Shown here one piece after another: positions 16,886-23,992 of a stretch of 64,000 bases of DNA (position 1 is the first letter of the stretch; each line of letters starts with the position of its first letter). This stretch comes from Halorussus halobius (GTDB lineage Archaea > Halobacteriota > Halobacteria > Halobacteriales > Haladaptataceae): NCBI RefSeq assembly GCF_004765805.1, contig NZ_SBIU01000006.1, positions 186,001 to 250,000 of the forward strand. Reading direction: 5' to 3'. The position numbers were made by a program, and so were the translations under genes. The notes beneath the pieces are model-generated. The model was not told the DNA's origin and did no database searches. It saw only the letters and a list, made by a program, of their open reading frames with translations.

Positions 16886-16989
16886 TGACTCCCCGGTCGG
16901 TGGTGACGGTCGGAGGCCGCGCCGGAGACGGCGACTGAGTTGAGCGCGACGACGCCGTTCGCTGTTCGTCGCGGGCGGGTTACGTCGCG

Positions 16990-17322
16990 TCAACTCGTCC
17001 CCTCTTCGACGACCGCCTCCCCGAACGACGCGAAGTTGACGACGACGAACAGAATCGTCAGTAGTCCAGCGAGTACGACAAAGGCCAACGACCATCGACG
17101 TTGCGCTGCTGGTGACATGTTCCACCGGGCAGCCGCCCATCTCGTCGACACCATCCCCGAGAGGAACAACGAGACGCCGATAGCCGCGATATGGACGCCG
17201 CCGAGCGCCGACGTGCGGACGAGCAAGAGCCCCACGCCGGCGAAGACCGCTCCAACGGTCATGGTGAGGGCGGGTAGCACTCGGAACGTACTACCGGATT
17301 CCGGATTCGAAGCGCGAGCCAT
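16990..17322 (-). CDS. Small membrane protein with three hydrophobic segments
   Basis: A 110-aa protein (MARASNPESG start). Three hydrophobic stretches occur at about residues 16-34, 40-58 and 78-97, and the C-terminus is acidic (FGEAVVEEGTS). A TATA-like GTTTATACAG lies about 25-30 bases upstream on the minus strand. Function and family are not recognised. Confidence 0.65.
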   Translation of the reverse strand: MARASNPESGSTFRVLPALTMTVGAVFAGVGLLLVRTSALGGVHIAAIGVSLFLSGMVSTRWAAARWNMSPAAQRRWSLAFVVLAGLLTILFVVVNFASFGEAVVEEGTS

Positions 17323-17546
17323 GCGTGTATATAGCCGAGAGACTGTATAAACGCTCTCCACGAGACTGTATGAACGCTCTCGCCGAGATTGTAGCCGGAC
17401 GCTATCCGACCACGCCGACTGGAGCGGGCCCAAACCACCGACCCCGTCGCTGTGCGAGATACGCGCCCCGACTCCGCAAGTCGCGCGCGTCGCTACTCGT
17501 CGGTCGTCGCGCAGAAAGAACCGAGAGTCCGCCCGCGAGCGCCGAC

Positions 17547-17813
17547 TCAGATGCGGCCGACGTTCTCGACTTCCACGCTCTCGACGTCCTCGACGTTCGA
17601 GAAGTTCTCCTCGACGGCCTCGGTTCCGCCCGTGTCGTCGGGGACGATGACCGTCGGCAGCAGGGCGACGAGGCCGAACGCCACGTCGTCGCGCTCGAAG
17701 CCGTTTATCTTCGCGCCCTCGGGCAACGCGTCTTCGAGGCGCTCCTGGAGGTCGTCGAGGTCGATTTCGGGGCTCTCCGGCATGACCTTGATCTTGGCGG
17801 CGACCTTTCCCAT
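17547..17813 (-). CDS. ef1B: Translation elongation factor aEF-1 beta
   Basis: This 88-aa guanine nucleotide exchange factor recycles elongation factor 1A during translation. It is the compact archaeal form, starting [19 protein letters not shown] and ending in [16 protein letters not shown], with the central [13 protein letters not shown] strand typical of the family. The ATG at 17813 is 2 bases after the stop of the upstream zinc-finger gene, so they form an operon, an arrangement I recall from other haloarchaea. Confidence 0.96.
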   Translation of the reverse strand: MGKVAAKIKVMPESPEIDLDDLQERLEDALPEGAKINGFERDDVAFGLVALLPTVIVPDDTGGTEAVEENFSNVEDVESVEVENVGRI

Positions 17814-17815
17814 GG

Positions 17816-17995
17816 TTACGGCCCCATGAACCCGCAGTCCGGGCACTCGTAGAGGTTGCTCTGCTTGCGACACTTCGCGCAGCGGTAAATCTGTTGCCCG
17901 CACTCCGGACACTTGAACGAGGCGGCGTTCGTCCCGGAGATGTTGATCCCACAGGAGACGCATCGCCGCGCCTGCCTCTGTTCGGACTGGCTCAT
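17816..17995 (-). CDS. Small zinc-finger protein, HVO_2753 type (59 aa)
   Basis: A 59-aa protein starting [16 protein letters not shown]. It carries four CxxC zinc motifs: CVSCG, CPECG, CAKCR and CPDCG, enough for two zinc ribbons. Length, motif order and its position directly before aEF-1beta match the Haloferax volcanii protein HVO_2753, a two-zinc-finger micro-protein whose deletion affects swarming and biofilm formation. It is predicted to bind nucleic acid or a protein partner. Stop TAA at 17816-17818. Confidence 0.9.
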   Translation of the reverse strand: MSQSEQRQARRCVSCGINISGTNAASFKCPECGQQIYRCAKCRKQSNLYECPDCGFMGP

Positions 17996-18187
17996 ACCCT
18001 CTCTTTCCGGTGCGCGACTTTAAACCGTTTCGATAGCACCGCCGCCGACTCGCGGAGCGTCGCCGACGCGAGGAGCGCGATATCCACGGCTGGGCCGCTC
18101 TCCGGGGGATTCGTCGGAGATGCCCCGCGAAAACGCTCGGAGATGCGAAACGTGATTCTTAAGGGGCGAACGGGCGACGTTTCGGGT

Positions 18188-19165
18188 ATGAGTGACGAAC
18201 AAGAGGCCGACGTGGCTGACGACGAAGAGACACAGACGGAAGAGGTAGCCGAGGAAACGCAGGACGAAGCCGAGGAGGCCGAGTCCGGACTGTCGGAGGG
18301 CGACTTCGTCCGCCTCGACTACACCGCGCGCACCGTCGAGGACGGCAACGTCGTCGACACCACCGACCCCGAGGTCGCCGAGGAGGAGGGCCTCGACGAG
18401 GAGGGCCGCGAGTTCGAGCCTCGAACCATCGTGCTCGGCGAGGGCCACATCTTCGAGAGCGTCGAGGAGGCCGTCGTCGGTAGCGAGATCGGCGACGCCG
18501 GCGAGACCATCATCCCCGCCGAGGAGGCGTTCGGCGAGCAGGACCCCGAACAGGTCCGGACCGTCAGCGTCGAGAAGATTCCCGAAGACGAGCGCTACCC
18601 CGGCGCACACGTCGACGTCGACGGCGAACACGGCTACGTCGAGACCGTCATCGGCGGGCGGGCGCGCGTCGACTTCAACCACCCGCTCGCGGGCGAGGAC
18701 GTCGAGTACGACTACGAGGTAGTCGAGGCGGTCGAGGACCGCGTCGAGCAGGCCCAGGGCCTCATCTCGATGTACCTCGACGCCGACCTCGACATGTGGA
18801 TAGAGACCGACGAGGTCGAGGAGGAGGTCGCGGTCGAGTCCGACGACGAGGACGCCGAACCCGAGACCGAGACCCGGACGGTCGACAAGGAGACCCTCTA
18901 CATCGAGAGCACGCCCCAGCTGGCGATGAACCAGCAGTGGATGTTCCAGAAGCAACAGATCGCCCAGAACGTGATAAACCAGCTCGGGCTCGACCGGGTC
19001 ATCGTCCAGGAGACCATCGACGGCGGCGGCATGGGTCCGATGGGCGGCATGATGGGCGGCGGCATGGGTGGCATGGGCGGCGAAATCGAGGACGCGCTCG
19101 AGGACGCCGACGTCGACGAGGACGAAATCGTCGAGGAACTCGAAGGCGAACTCGACGACGAGTAA
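18188..19165 (+). CDS. FKBP-type (SlyD-like) peptidyl-prolyl isomerase, long acidic form
   Basis: A 325-aa cis-trans prolyl isomerase and likely chaperone. After an acidic N-terminal 35 residues comes the FKBP fold (EGDFVRLDYTARTVEDGNVVDTT) interrupted by an insert-in-flap region (residues about 120-170, HVDVDGEHGYVETVIGGRARVDFNHPLAG), as in SlyD. A C-terminal part of about 100 residues, specific to haloarchaeal forms, holds QQWMFQKQQIAQNVINQLG and a Gly/Met run (GMMGGGMGGMGG). A TATA-like ATTCTTAA at 18155-18162 lies 26-33 bases before the ATG. Confidence 0.93.
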   Translation: MSDEQEADVADDEETQTEEVAEETQDEAEEAESGLSEGDFVRLDYTARTVEDGNVVDTTDPEVAEEEGLDEEGREFEPRTIVLGEGHIFESVEEAVVGSEIGDAGETIIPAEEAFGEQDPEQVRTVSVEKIPEDERYPGAHVDVDGEHGYVETVIGGRARVDFNHPLAGEDVEYDYEVVEAVEDRVEQAQGLISMYLDADLDMWIETDEVEEEVAVESDDEDAEPETETRTVDKETLYIESTPQLAMNQQWMFQKQQIAQNVINQLGLDRVIVQETIDGGGMGPMGGMMGGGMGGMGGEIEDALEDADVDEDEIVEELEGELDDE

Positions 19166-19180
19166 GCCCGCGAATCGGCG

Positions 19181-19193
19181 TTTTCCGTTTTTT
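19181..19193 (+). terminator. T-rich stretch after the FKBP gene
   Basis: TTTTCCGTTTTTT begins 16 bases after the stop. It is a typical archaeal T-tract terminator position. Confidence 0.5.
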
Positions 19194-19199
19194 CGCTCC

Positions 19200-19546
19200 C
19201 GATAGCGCCACGTCCAGCGGTCGCCTCGGCCGGGAGTCGCGAGCGTCGGGAAATCGTCGCGTGCTACCGATGGATGGAGGGCCGAGCGAGCGGTCACCGA
19301 AGGGGGAGCGCCGGCGGGGACCGGGCGTCCGTGGAGGGGTGGGCGGCGGAGACCGCAGGGCGGCCGGATGTCAGAGGCGTCGGACCGCCGGTCGCCGACG
19401 ACCGCGGCGGACCGCTGGCGGCCCCGAAGGGCCGGCGGCGACCGCGCCGCCCGCGACCGGCGGTGGCTCGGAGGCCGTCGTCGGCCTCCACTTCGTGGTC
19501 GGCCCGCGTTCGTATTCAATTCTATCGAGAAACTATAGAGACAATA
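19200..19546. other. GC-rich convergent gap without a recognisable gene
   Basis: This is part of the 470-bp gap between the convergent FKBP and CARF genes. It is very rich in G on the plus strand and has small hairpins such as GGAGGCC-GTCGTC-GGCCTCC. I compared it by eye with archaeal SRP RNA and RNase P RNA core motifs and saw no match. The open frames here lack start or promoter support. Confidence 0.4.
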
Positions 19547-19573
19547 GATAGTATCGAAACTATCGATACTATC
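19547..19573. repeat. Perfect 11-bp AT-rich hairpin between convergent genes
   Basis: GATAGTATCGA (19547-19557), loop AACTA, TCGATACTATC (19563-19573). A further TATCGATAC follows, and a related CTATCGAG precedes. The low GC contrasts with the flanks. It could be a bidirectional terminator or a protein-binding palindrome. Confidence 0.65.
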
Positions 19574-19636
19574 GATACCGCCGCCCGGGCTAGGGGACGC
19601 GACGCTGTCCGAATCGCTCGTCCCCCGGTCGTTGCC

Positions 19637-20383
19637 CTACAGTTCCCGTATCTGGTGGCGGAACGCCCGCAGGGCGTCCTCGCCGGTGTCGGTCAGCCGC
19701 ACCTGCTTGCGACGACCGACGTCCTCGACCGCGACGTAGCCGTCTTCGAGCAGTGGCTCGACGACGTTGGCGTTCAGGAGCGCGAACTTGGCCTTGTCGT
19801 TGGCGGGGTCGCTGTCCGCGATGAACGACAGCCCCTCCGCCTCGGCGAACTCGATGACGTCCTTCTTCTTGACGGTGTAGGCGTCGGTGTTCGTCTCCGC
19901 GAGGAAGTCCATCACCGCGACCTGGTCGGGCGTCGGCGACTCGATGGGGTAAGTCGGAAGCACCTCGTCGTCGGCGTAGCCGTAGCTCTGGCGCTCCTCG
20001 CGGTCGGCGTAGCGGTATCCCTCCGGGTGGACGTAGTAGGCGGTGGCGTCCGTACACATGCAGGCGATGGTCGCGCCGACCGCCGAGAGCTTCGACCCGC
20101 TGGAGACGTTCACCCGGACGATGTCCTCGTCGTGTTCGGCCACGAGCGTCGTCACGACGCCGAGCACGTCGTAGATGTCGAAGAGGTCGACCGACCGCGA
20201 GCGCAGCGACGCGCCCAGTTCGGCGAGTCGGTCGCGGACGTCGTCGTGGTAGTCGGGCGCGTCCAGCCGGTCGTCGTGTTCGAGGAGGTAGACGACGTCG
20301 ACGTCGTACTCCTCGGCCGGGCCGACGATGCGGTCGTACTCGAAGCCGAGCGGGGCGATGTGGACCTCGTCGATGGACTGCAT
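19637..20383 (-). CDS. CARF-type domain plus winged-helix regulator (HFX_2341/DUF6293 family)
   Basis: A 248-aa protein. The N-terminal 140 residues form a Rossmann-like CARF domain: HIAPLGFEYDRIV is strand 1 and VNVSSGSKLSA (residues 91-101) is the ligand loop equivalent to the S/T-G-x-K region of CARF proteins. The C-terminal 100 residues form a winged helix (DAYTVKKKDVIEFA, then LLNANVVEPLLEDGYVAVEDVGRRKQVRLTDTG). It resembles Csa3-type CRISPR regulators, but no cas gene or CRISPR array is in the window; stand-alone copies are common in haloarchaea. The family role is likely DNA binding controlled by a nucleotide second messenger; that is inference. TATA-like ACTTATACG at about 20412-20424 on the minus strand. 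Confidence 0.85.
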   Translation of the reverse strand: MQSIDEVHIAPLGFEYDRIVGPAEEYDVDVVYLLEHDDRLDAPDYHDDVRDRLAELGASLRSRSVDLFDIYDVLGVVTTLVAEHDEDIVRVNVSSGSKLSAVGATIACMCTDATAYYVHPEGYRYADREERQSYGYADDEVLPTYPIESPTPDQVAVMDFLAETNTDAYTVKKKDVIEFAEAEGLSFIADSDPANDKAKFALLNANVVEPLLEDGYVAVEDVGRRKQVRLTDTGEDALRAFRHQIREL

Positions 20384-20503
20384 GGCGGTCGTCTCGACTG
20401 CCGAACGCCGGGCGTATAAGTGGTCGTCATCCGCCCCGACAGTGGCCCGTCTTCGTTCGAAATCCGACCGCAGCGGGGCCGGGACTCGCGAACGCGGGCG
20501 TCC

Positions 20504-21130
20504 TCACGCGATGTCCCGGCTCGTGTCGATGCGGACCGACTCGGTGAGTTCCAGTTTGATGGTCTCGGGCAGCGCCCGCCCGCCCCGGAACTTCGGGACG
20601 GCCAGCCGGGTCTCGACCGCGTCACCGGAGTACTCGGTGTGGAGCTGGAACACCACGTCGGCGACGTGCTCGGTCAGGTCGCGGGCGTCGGCGACCGAGC
20701 GCCCGTCGAGACAGTGGAGGAAGGCCAGACTCCCCGTGTTGTGGAGGTGGTTCTGGAGGTCGTTCAGGAAGTTCCGGTAGCGGCTCCCGTCCTGGCGCTC
20801 CAGCGGGTCGACGGGGTCGACCACGAGGTTCGACCCCTCGGACAGCCGCCGGAACAGCCGCCGGGAGTGGTCGAGCGGCGCGTCGCCCTGAATCCGGCGC
20901 ACGTCGGGCGAGCCCGTTCGCTCGGCGGTCCGCTCTAGCGCCTCCGCGACCGCGGTCTCGTCGCGGTCGGTCGAGAGGTACAGCGTCTCGCGGGCCGCCG
21001 TGAACTGATAGAGCAGGAGCTCGGCCTGACTCGCTGGCGGGGCCGAGACCGTGACCACACTGCCCTCGGGCAGCCCGCCGTCGAGCTTGCGGTCGAGCAC
21101 CTCGATGCCGGTCGGGAGACGACGTGTCAC
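20504..21130 (-). CDS. RAD55/KaiC-like RecA-superfamily protein without P-loop lysine
   Basis: A 208-aa protein of RecA/KaiC fold. It starts MTRRLPTGIEVLDRKLDGGLPEGSVV, the classic N-terminus of RAD55-type ATPases. But where the Walker A GxxxxGKT should be, residues 29-37 read SAPPASQAE, with neither Gly-Lys-Thr nor Lys. A Walker B-like hydrophobic strand ending Asp is present (NLVVDPVDPLE). So it likely does not hydrolyse ATP and may act as a binding or regulatory partner. It lies 25 bases downstream of the MinD-like gene on the same strand. Confidence 0.8.
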   Translation of the reverse strand: MTRRLPTGIEVLDRKLDGGLPEGSVVTVSAPPASQAELLLYQFTAARETLYLSTDRDETAVAEALERTAERTGSPDVRRIQGDAPLDHSRRLFRRLSEGSNLVVDPVDPLERQDGSRYRNFLNDLQNHLHNTGSLAFLHCLDGRSVADARDLTEHVADVVFQLHTEYSGDAVETRLAVPKFRGGRALPETIKLELTESVRIDTSRDIA

Positions 21131-21155
21131 GTGATTGGACGCCGGTCCGCGCCTC

Positions 21156-21812
21156 TCATAAGCATTTGGGCTGCAGGGCTGACACGACCTCGTCGTGGGC
21201 CGTCCGGACTCGCTCGTCGGCCAGCGGCGCGACCGACGCGCCGGCCCCGACGTCGGGGACGACCCCGAGCACCTCGCAGTCGAGCAGGTCGGCGACGCCG
21301 GCCGGCGGAGCCTCGGCGCGCGAGACGACCGCGCCCGCGACCGGGAGGTCCAGTTCGCGGGCCATCGCGGCCGTCTTGGCGGCGTCCCGGAGACAGGCGG
21401 GCTCGGGCGTCGTCACGACCACGGCGGCGTCCGCGAGCCGGAGCGGCTCGACCGCGTCGGGCCCCGCGCCGGCGGGACAGTCCAGCAGGACGGTCCCGCG
21501 GGTCGCTCCGAGTCGCGCGCTCAGCGACGGTGAGGACGACGCACCCACGCGACTGTCGCTGGCCGCCGGAAGCACCGCCGCCCCGGCGGCCGGCGGGCCC
21601 GCGGTTCCGGCCACCATCCCCGGCGGCCAGCCCGCGGCTACGGCGTCGACGCCCGGGTCGCGCGAGACGCCCGCCAGCGCGTGGAGGTCGGGCATCTCCG
21701 GGTCGGCGTCGACCGCGAGCGCCGCCTTCCGCTGGCGGACCAGCGCGGCCGCGAGTCCCAGCGTGGTGGTCGTCTTGCCACACCCGCCCTTACCGCCTGC
21801 GATGGCCAACAT
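21156..21812 (-). CDS. MinD/ParA-family ATPase
   Basis: A 218-aa P-loop ATPase of the deviant Walker A type (GGKGGCGKTTTTLGLAAAL, residues 6-24). LAVDADPEMPDL is the ADP/ATP switch strand, and VLLDCPAGAGPDAV the Walker B. It lacks the amphipathic C-terminal helix typical of MinD membrane binding, as far as I can see. Relatives place proteins, chemoreceptors, or plasmids; here the chromosomal site and the adjacent RAD55-like gene suggest a positioning or regulatory role. The start ATG at 21812 is the family start. Confidence 0.9.
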   Translation of the reverse strand: MLAIAGGKGGCGKTTTTLGLAAALVRQRKAALAVDADPEMPDLHALAGVSRDPGVDAVAAGWPPGMVAGTAGPPAAGAAVLPAASDSRVGASSSPSLSARLGATRGTVLLDCPAGAGPDAVEPLRLADAAVVVTTPEPACLRDAAKTAAMARELDLPVAGAVVSRAEAPPAGVADLLDCEVLGVVPDVGAGASVAPLADERVRTAHDEVVSALQPKCL

Positions 21813-21876
21813 GGCCCGGATTCGTCCCGCCCTCGGATTTGAAGCTTGGGGTGAGAAGGGAGGGCGGGTTCGGAAC

Positions 21877-22422
21877 TCACAGGTACCGCGACATCCGGTG
21901 GGTCGTCCCCATCGGGTTGACGACCGTGAAGCCGGCGCGTCGGTAGAGGCTCTGTGCGCCGCGCTTCCACGGCTCGACCGTGAGCCAGACGTACTCGACG
22001 TCCTCGCGGGCGGCCTGGCCCATGCCGACGCCCAGAAGCCGAGTGCCGATTCCGGCGCGCTGGTAGTCTTGGTGCACGAAGATGGCGAGTTCGTGTCGGT
22101 CGGTCCCGTCCGGGACGAACGTGACGTGACCGACGAGTCGGTCCTCGTGGAGCGCGACCACGTTCGCGCCGTCGAGCACGTCGCCGAGCCACTCGCGGAC
22201 GGCGTCGGTGCCGACCGGCGGCGTCCCCTGGGCGCGCTGCGAGGAGTCGAAGTCGTCGTACATCGCGACCAGCCCCTCGAAGTCCGCCTCGCGGTAGGGA
22301 CGGACCAGTATCTCTCGGTCCTCGCGGTCGGCGAACGAGACCGGTGGCGGCTCGGGGGCGATCCGGGTCGAGTTGGCGTTCGAGATGGTCTCTCGGAGCG
22401 AGGCGAGCGCGTCCTGGAGCAT
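21877..22422 (-). CDS. GNAT-family acetyltransferase
   Basis: A 181-aa N-acetyltransferase. The domain starts near residue 38 (ILVRPYREADFEGL). The acetyl-CoA pyrophosphate loop is QRAGIGTRLL and the C-terminal strand is SLYRRAGFTVVNPMG. The first 37 residues are a helical extension. The substrate may be a small molecule or a protein amine; nothing in the sequence decides. It is the most upstream gene of the four on this strand. Confidence 0.9.
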   Translation of the reverse strand: MLQDALASLRETISNANSTRIAPEPPPVSFADREDREILVRPYREADFEGLVAMYDDFDSSQRAQGTPPVGTDAVREWLGDVLDGANVVALHEDRLVGHVTFVPDGTDRHELAIFVHQDYQRAGIGTRLLGVGMGQAAREDVEYVWLTVEPWKRGAQSLYRRAGFTVVNPMGTTHRMSRYL

Positions 22423-22527
22423 GGTCGGGTCTTGCTACCGTTAGTCATGGTTCTGTCGCCCGGTCTAATAAGCGTGTGCCTCGCTTCCGGGTCGTGTTCA
22501 GAGTGGGATGTGGCTGGAAACGGGCTC

Positions 22528-22645
22528 TCGAACGCCCTCAGTGCGCTCTCAGATAACAGGACCGTCACCACAGCCTCGAACGCCCTCGGCGCGCCCTCAG
22601 ACAATAGGACCGTCACCACAGCCTCGAAAGCCCTCGGCGCGCTCG
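22528..22645 (+). repeat. 48-bp tandem repeat, about 2.4 copies
   Basis: Copies begin at 22528, 22576 and 22624 with TCGAACGCCCTC or TCGAAAGCCCTC. Copies 1 and 2 are full length and end in GGACCGTCACCACAGCC; the third runs into the R1 repeat. The unit therefore looks like a duplication of the left end of R1. Confidence 0.75.
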
Positions 22646-22760
22646 CGGTCGCTCTGCGAGATATTTTCGCGCCTCTCCGCACCGCCCGGCGCGAAAATAG
22701 TGGCTCGCAGAGACGACTGAACTACACGCGACCGCGCCTCGCCCGTTCAGTCCACCGAGG
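22624..22760 (+). repeat. Intergenic repeat family R1, copy 2 (extended hairpin)
   Basis: Starts TCGAAAGCCCTCGG and ends CCTCGCCCGTTCAGTCC. Closing arms GCGGTCGC (22645-22652) and GCGACCGC (22728-22735) pair perfectly. Inside are TCTGCGAG/CTCGCAGA (22653-22660 with 22704-22711) and ATTTTCGCGCC/GGCGCGAAAAT (22663-22673 with 22688-22698), so nearly the whole element folds. It shares the GATATT-TTCGCGCCTC block with the copy at 14763. Confidence 0.75.
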
Positions 22761-22908
22761 AAACCGCACCGCACCCGCACAACCCCGCTCCGCAGCTGCG
22801 CCGCACAGCGAGAGCCTCACCCCTCCCCAGCCTCGGCGAGCGCATAAACGCGCTCGCCTCCCTCGCGCGTTCTGGCGGACCACGAGGGTCCGCCAGCGCG
22901 CGCCAGCG
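22761..22908 (+). repeat. Intergenic repeat family R2 directly following R1
   Basis: Contains AAACCGCACC, CCCAGCCTCG and CCTCGCGCGTT, then a perfect 10-bp hairpin CTGGCGGACC-ACGAG-GGTCCGCCAG at 22872-22896. The block layout equals the copies near 9.8-10.0 kb, but the stem differs there (TGGCGCGAG/CTCGCGCCA) while still pairing. The rest of the 650-bp gap (22423-22527 and 22909-23074) shows no gene. Confidence 0.7.
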
Positions 22909-23074
22909 TGGAAAACGAAGTCAGCGCGCACCGGTCGCGTCCGGACTACCGTGACCGAGTTCTCTCCCGCATCTCCCAACACCGGCTTCGAGCGTCGCGT
23001 TCCGTGACGCGATTCCGAGGACGAGGAGGGTGAAATCGATTCGGGAGCGCACTCGCAGGGCTCCCGCGCCGGAC

Positions 23075-23905
23075 TCAAACGTCGATTCGGTCGCCGATTT
23101 CCGCTATCTCAAGTCGCTCGGGGAACTCGAAGCTCCGGGCGTGGTCGTGGAGCCCGGTCGGGTCGGCGGTCAGCCCCTTCCACATGTCCCAGTGGCTCGG
23201 CAGGAATCGGTCGAACTGGAGGTCGCTCGCGGCCTCGATGGCCTGATTCTCGTCGTTGTACCACCGGGTTCGCTTGGGTTCGCGCGTCTCCTTGTCCGGA
23301 ATCTGCCCGACACTCCCGAACGCCAGAATGCCGAGGTCGACGTCGTACGCCTCGCCGACGCGCTCGAACGCTTCGCAGGGCTTGGTGTCGCCGCCGTGGA
23401 ATATCGTCCGGCCGTCGTACTCGAAGACGTAGCTGACCGGGTGGCTCGCGTCGGGGTCGTTCGCGGGTTCGACGTGGACCGAAACGGCCCCGACCTCGAA
23501 CGACTCGCCTTCCTCGACCTCCCGGAGTTGGTCGTCGGCCACGTCCCACTCGTCGGTCCAGCCTTCCTCGCGTGCGACCGCGAGGCTGTCGTCGGGTCCG
23601 TAGAAGGTCGCGCCCGTGCGTTCGAGGATGGGCGCTTGGCTCGGGCCGTGGACGTGGTCGGTGTGCTCGTGGGTGGCGAACACGGCGTCGGCCTCGGCCA
23701 CGTCGGTCGGGTCGAAGGGAATCGGAATCATCCGAACCGTCCGGGGCGGGTCGCCGGTCCCGAGGTACGGGTCGACGAAGACGGTGGTGTCGTCGGCCTT
23801 CAGCACGAAGCCGTTGCAGCCGAGATACCAGACCGCGACGCCCTCGGGGTCGGCCTCGGCGACCGCACGCGGGAGCCAGTCGCCCCAGTCGCTGTGAACG
23901 CTCAT
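23075..23905 (-). CDS. MBL-fold metal-dependent hydrolase (UlaG-like)
   Basis: A 276-aa metallo-beta-lactamase-fold protein. The metal motif is THEHTDHVHG, with FVDPYLGTGDPP just before it, VSYVFEYDGRTIFHGGDTKP carrying the bridging Asp, and the late LPSHWDMWKG His. This arrangement is that of the UlaG (L-ascorbate-6-phosphate lactonase) branch, yet the true substrate of archaeal members is unknown. It acts in the cytoplasm. The start MSVHSDWGDWLPRAV looks right. Confidence 0.9.
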   Translation of the reverse strand: MSVHSDWGDWLPRAVAEADPEGVAVWYLGCNGFVLKADDTTVFVDPYLGTGDPPRTVRMIPIPFDPTDVAEADAVFATHEHTDHVHGPSQAPILERTGATFYGPDDSLAVAREEGWTDEWDVADDQLREVEEGESFEVGAVSVHVEPANDPDASHPVSYVFEYDGRTIFHGGDTKPCEAFERVGEAYDVDLGILAFGSVGQIPDKETREPKRTRWYNDENQAIEAASDLQFDRFLPSHWDMWKGLTADPTGLHDHARSFEFPERLEIAEIGDRIDV

Positions 23906-23992
23906 GCGCGAGGAATCGCCGAGAACCCGGGTAAGCCTTGCGTTCCCGGCCCCGGGCGTCGCGCACGAAACCGGGTCGGCTCGCCGGCGGAC

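Noticed and set aside
19200..19510. SRP RNA or RNase P RNA candidate
   Set aside because: None of the conserved core motifs (for example the SRP helix-8 tetraloop region or GAGGAAAGUC of RNase P) are present by eye.
22528..22645. Possible CRISPR array
   Set aside because: The 48-bp units abut without spacers, there are only two full copies, and no cas gene is near.
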